A stretch of DNA of 6,524 bases. Source: Halobacteriales archaeon QS_5_70_15. GTDB taxonomy: Archaea; Halobacteriota; Halobacteria; Halobacteriales; Haloarculaceae. Of the stretch, positions 4,718-6,524 are shown one piece after another. A program made the translations under genes and the position numbers. Location: positions 1-6,524 of the forward strand of contig PXRQ01000035.1 of the NCBI GenBank assembly GCA_003022005.1, in the 5' to 3' direction. Within the stretch, counting starts at the first letter, position 1; each line of letters opens with the position of its first letter. Below the pieces are notes generated by a model. It ran no database searches. It was not told the origin of the DNA and was given only the letters and a program-made list of their open reading frames with translations.

Positions 4718-5075
4718 CCACCGGCTCGAACCGGTACCCGCCCCACTCCTGGCTGTCGGGTTCGCGGATGCCGGCGCCGGGTTCGCGGAGCTCCTCGACG
4801 TACACGGGTCGGACGGTGTCGCCGGTCTCGATCTCGTCAGTCGTCGCCTGCCCGATCGCTCGAACGGGCGTCCCGTCGACGTCGAACTCGACGACGGCGA
4901 CGGTGTTCGGCGACCGGACGCCCGGCGGTGTCGAGTGGGACGTGGTCCAGGTGACGACCTCGGCGGTGTGTTCGCTCAGGTCGACCGTCCCGACCGGTTC
5001 GCTGCCGTCCGGGCCCACCGGATGACCCGGGTAGGTGATGCTCCCGTCCGCGTAGCGGTACGCTTCCATCGTCAT
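4713..5075 (-). CDS. DUF35-type OB-fold partner subunit of the thiolase (beta subunit)
   Basis: 120 residues from the ATG at 5073-5075, which overlaps the thiolase stop as ATGA (5075-5072); translation is probably coupled. DUF35 proteins pair with archaeal thiolases, and in Haloferax mediterranei PhaA and BktB an OB-fold beta subunit is required for activity. The C-terminal OB fold is clear: VGTVDLSEHTAEVVTWTTSH (28-47), NTVAVVEFDVDGTPVRAIGQ (57-76), TGDTVRPVYVEELREPGAGI (84-103) and GGYRFEPV at the end. The N-terminal part, ITYPGHPVGPDG (13-24), sits where DUF35 proteins have a four-Cys zinc ribbon, but this protein has no cysteine at all, so it cannot hold that zinc. It likely bridges or stabilises the thiolase and shapes its acyl-CoA site. 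Confidence 0.85.
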   Translation of the reverse strand: MTMEAYRYADGSITYPGHPVGPDGSEPVGTVDLSEHTAEVVTWTTSHSTPPGVRSPNTVAVVEFDVDGTPVRAIGQATTDEIETGDTVRPVYVEELREPGAGIREPDSQEWGGYRFEPVE

Positions 5076-6226
5076 GCTCCCTCCATGATGGTCGTGATCA
5101 CGCAGTTGCCGAACCCGCCGACGTTGCAGGCGAGGCCCACCTCCGCGTCGACCTGGCGCTCGCCCGCGCCGCCGACAAGCTGCTGATATATCTCGTAGCC
5201 CTGTGCGACCCCCGACGCGCCGAGCGGGTGACCCTTCGACTTGAGCCCGCCGGAAGTGTTGACCGGCAGCGAGCCGTCCATCGCCGTCTCGCCCTCCATC
5301 GCCATCTCCCACGCCTCGCCCTTCTCGGCGAACTCGAGGCCCTCCATCTGGAGGAACTCGAGGATGGTGAACATGTCGTGGAGTTCGGCCACGTCGACGT
5401 CCTCGGGGCCGTAACCGGACATCTCGTAGGCCTCCCTGCCCGATTCGACCACGCCGCCCATCGTCGTCGGGTCGGCCCGCTCGTGGACGGCCCAGGTGTC
5501 GGTGGCGCCGGCGACGCCCGCGACCGTGGCGTACTCGTCGGTGTACTCGCGGGCGACCTCCTCCGGGCAGAACAGCAGCGCCGCCGACCCATCGGTTATC
5601 GGACAGAAGTCGTACAGCCGCAGGGGGTCGGCGACCATCGGCGACTCGAGCGCGGTCTCGAGGGTGATCTCCTTCCGGAACTGGGCGTGCGGGTTCCGGG
5701 TGCCGTTCTCGTGGTTCTTCACCGCGACGCGCGCGAGCGACTCGCGGGGGGCGTCGAACCGCTCAAGGTAGTGGCGGGCGGTGAGCCCCGCGAACGAGGG
5801 GAGCGTGAGCCCGTGTTTGTACTCGACCGGGTGGGTGATCGAGGCGATGACGTCCGTCGCCTCCGGCGTGCTCCGGTGGGTCATCTTCTCCCCGCCGACG
5901 AGCAGGGTCATGTCGCTCGCCCCGCTCGTGACCGACTGCCAGGCGGCGTAGATGCCCGCGCCGCCCGACGAGGAGGTCTGGTCGACCCGCTGTGTGTACG
6001 CGGGAAGGACGCTCAGGTCGTGTGCGAGCGCGTTCATCACGCCGGTCATCCCCTCGAACTCGCCGCTCGCCATGTTGGAGACGTAGAGGTGCTCGATCTC
6101 GTTCGGCCCGACGCCGGCGTCCTCGAGGCAGGCCTCGCCCGCCTCCGCGAGCAGGTCGAGTACCCACTCGCCCTCGCGGCTGCCGAACTGTGTCATCGAG
6201 GCGCCGATGACGGCCACGTCGCTCAT
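5072..6226 (-). CDS. Haloarchaeal-type thiolase catalytic subunit (acetyl-CoA acyltransferase-like)
   Basis: 384 residues from the ATG at 6224-6226. Thiolases condense or cleave acyl-CoAs (for example 2 acetyl-CoA to acetoacetyl-CoA) for beta-oxidation, isoprenoid or polyhydroxyalkanoate pathways. The two-lobed fold is visible from VAVIGASMTQFG (4-15), SNMASGEFEG (50-59) and LLVGGEKMTHRST (108-120) to PITDGSAALLFC (209-220), ELHDMFTILE (281-290), NTSGGLKSKGHPLGASG (323-339) and ACNVGGFGN (366-374). His333 of GHP is present. The nucleophile position reads DQTSSSGGAG, placing Ser85 where bacterial enzymes have Cys. Ser is known for H. mediterranei PhaA/BktB alpha, described with a Ser-His-His triad. 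At the last triad position this protein has Cys367 (CNVGG). The pathway cannot be set from this window, and no PHA synthase or acyl-CoA dehydrogenase is adjacent. Confidence 0.93.
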   Translation of the reverse strand: MSDVAVIGASMTQFGSREGEWVLDLLAEAGEACLEDAGVGPNEIEHLYVSNMASGEFEGMTGVMNALAHDLSVLPAYTQRVDQTSSSGGAGIYAAWQSVTSGASDMTLLVGGEKMTHRSTPEATDVIASITHPVEYKHGLTLPSFAGLTARHYLERFDAPRESLARVAVKNHENGTRNPHAQFRKEITLETALESPMVADPLRLYDFCPITDGSAALLFCPEEVAREYTDEYATVAGVAGATDTWAVHERADPTTMGGVVESGREAYEMSGYGPEDVDVAELHDMFTILEFLQMEGLEFAEKGEAWEMAMEGETAMDGSLPVNTSGGLKSKGHPLGASGVAQGYEIYQQLVGGAGERQVDAEVGLACNVGGFGNCVITTIMEGA

Positions 6227-6256
6227 GATTCGTAGAACACATCTGCCCTGTCCGCC

Positions 6257-6265
6257 CTAACTGTT
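6257..6265 (-). promoter_or_regulatory. Possible TATA box of the thiolase operon
   Basis: On the minus strand AACAGTTAG, preceded by CCCA, is the most AT-rich patch upstream of the thiolase start, 31-39 bases before the ATG. It is weaker than the boxes before dpsA and the DUF7504 gene. The predicted leader is only a few bases. Confidence 0.35.
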
Positions 6266-6292
6266 TGGGAGCACCGCCACGGACCGACGAGT

Positions 6293-6308
6293 GTCGCGGG
6301 ACCGCGAC
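6293..6308. promoter_or_regulatory. Perfect 7-2-7 palindrome upstream of the thiolase operon
   Basis: GTCGCGG-ga-CCGCGAC is a perfect inverted repeat with a two-base centre, 66-82 bases before the thiolase ATG and about 30 bases upstream of the presumed TATA box. That is a usual place for an activator site or a competing operator. It lies 54 bases after the stop of the upstream minus-strand gene and has no T tract, so a terminator is less likely. Confidence 0.4.
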
Positions 6309-6362
6309 CACCGGGCGACGAACGGGGAGAACGCGCGCTCGGATGCGGTCGTGGGGCCGGGG

Positions 6363-6524
6363 CTACCGGGTGGTGGCCCGACCGGCCAGCTTCCACTCCC
6401 GGCCGGAGGGACGCGCGTTCGGGACCCGGGCGGGGGACCGGAGGCCGAGCCGGCCGGCGAGTCGCCAGGGATCGACCGCGTAGCGCGGCTCCGACTCCTC
6501 GGCGTCGGCCGCCGCCTCCGCGCG
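6363..6524 (-). CDS. C-terminal fragment of an unidentified protein (5' end beyond window)
   Basis: Only the last 53 codons are present, open to the right edge and ending in TAG at 6363-6365. The acidic stretch AEAAADAEESEP is followed by RYAVDPWRLAGRLGLRSPAR and a basic ending with PSGREWKLAGRATTR. Codon positions follow the third-base G/C pattern of the neighbouring genes, and the acidic-to-basic layout looks like a real C-terminal tail. I cannot name the family. It lies upstream of the thiolase in the same direction, with a 136-base gap containing a palindrome and a possible promoter, so it is probably a separate transcript. Confidence 0.55.
   Translation of the reverse strand, partial: RAEAAADAEESEPRYAVDPWRLAGRLGLRSPARVPNARPSGREWKLAGRATTR

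Noticed and set aside
5228..6235. 335-codon open frame on the plus strand opposite the thiolase
   Set aside because: The product is rich in Arg, Val, Leu and His, typical of a mirror frame. The thiolase on the other strand accounts for the sequence fully.
1..6524. tRNA or rRNA genes, insertion sequences, phage or defence genes
   Set aside because: I saw no transposase or integrase motifs, terminal repeats, tRNA-like cloverleaf or known defence domains on either strand.

Overview
The window looks like haloarchaeal chromosome. GC content is high, and the proteins are rich in Asp, Glu and Ala and poor in Lys. Starts are mostly leaderless behind short AT-rich TATA-like boxes, and a Tat-type lipoprotein signal is present. 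Several families are ones I know only from Halobacteria: DpsA, DUF7504, DUF7547, the haloarchaeal HTH-domain family, and a two-subunit thiolase.

Layout, left to right. (1) The 3'-truncated minus-strand YbaK/EbsC-type gene (1-305) diverges from a plus-strand Tat lipoprotein gene (412-847) that is broken by a one-base frameshift. (2) A 139-residue unknown gene (1062-1481) runs through an AT-rich promoter into the ferritin-like gene dpsA (1493-2041), which is followed by a clear stem-loop plus T-rich tract. (3) On the minus strand lie a DUF7504 protein (2359-3048) and a 50-residue protein (2152-2304), separated by only 54 bases that hold both a terminator-like hairpin and a promoter. (4) On the plus strand lie a DUF7547 protein (3142-3987) and an HTH-domain protein (4100-4604). 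The latter carries two separate one-base deletions. Both genes have the same inverted repeat, CACGG-N6-CCGTG, just upstream of the start. (5) A minus-strand operon encodes a thiolase catalytic subunit (5072-6226) and an OB-fold partner (4713-5075), coupled by an ATGA overlap, with an 8-bp inverted repeat at its 3' end. (6) The C-terminal end of an unidentified minus-strand gene (6363-6524) reaches the right edge.

The best-understood units are DpsA, which oxidises and stores iron and protects DNA, and the thiolase pair, which interconverts acetyl-CoA and beta-ketoacyl-CoA. The thiolase has Ser where bacterial enzymes have the nucleophilic Cys, and its partner has no cysteine and so no zinc ribbon. 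I do not see a new multi-gene defence or mobile system. The most interesting points are the thiolase active site, the matched inverted repeats before two neighbouring genes, several perfect operator-like palindromes, and three one-base frameshifts. Those frameshifts may be sequencing errors rather than real gene decay.
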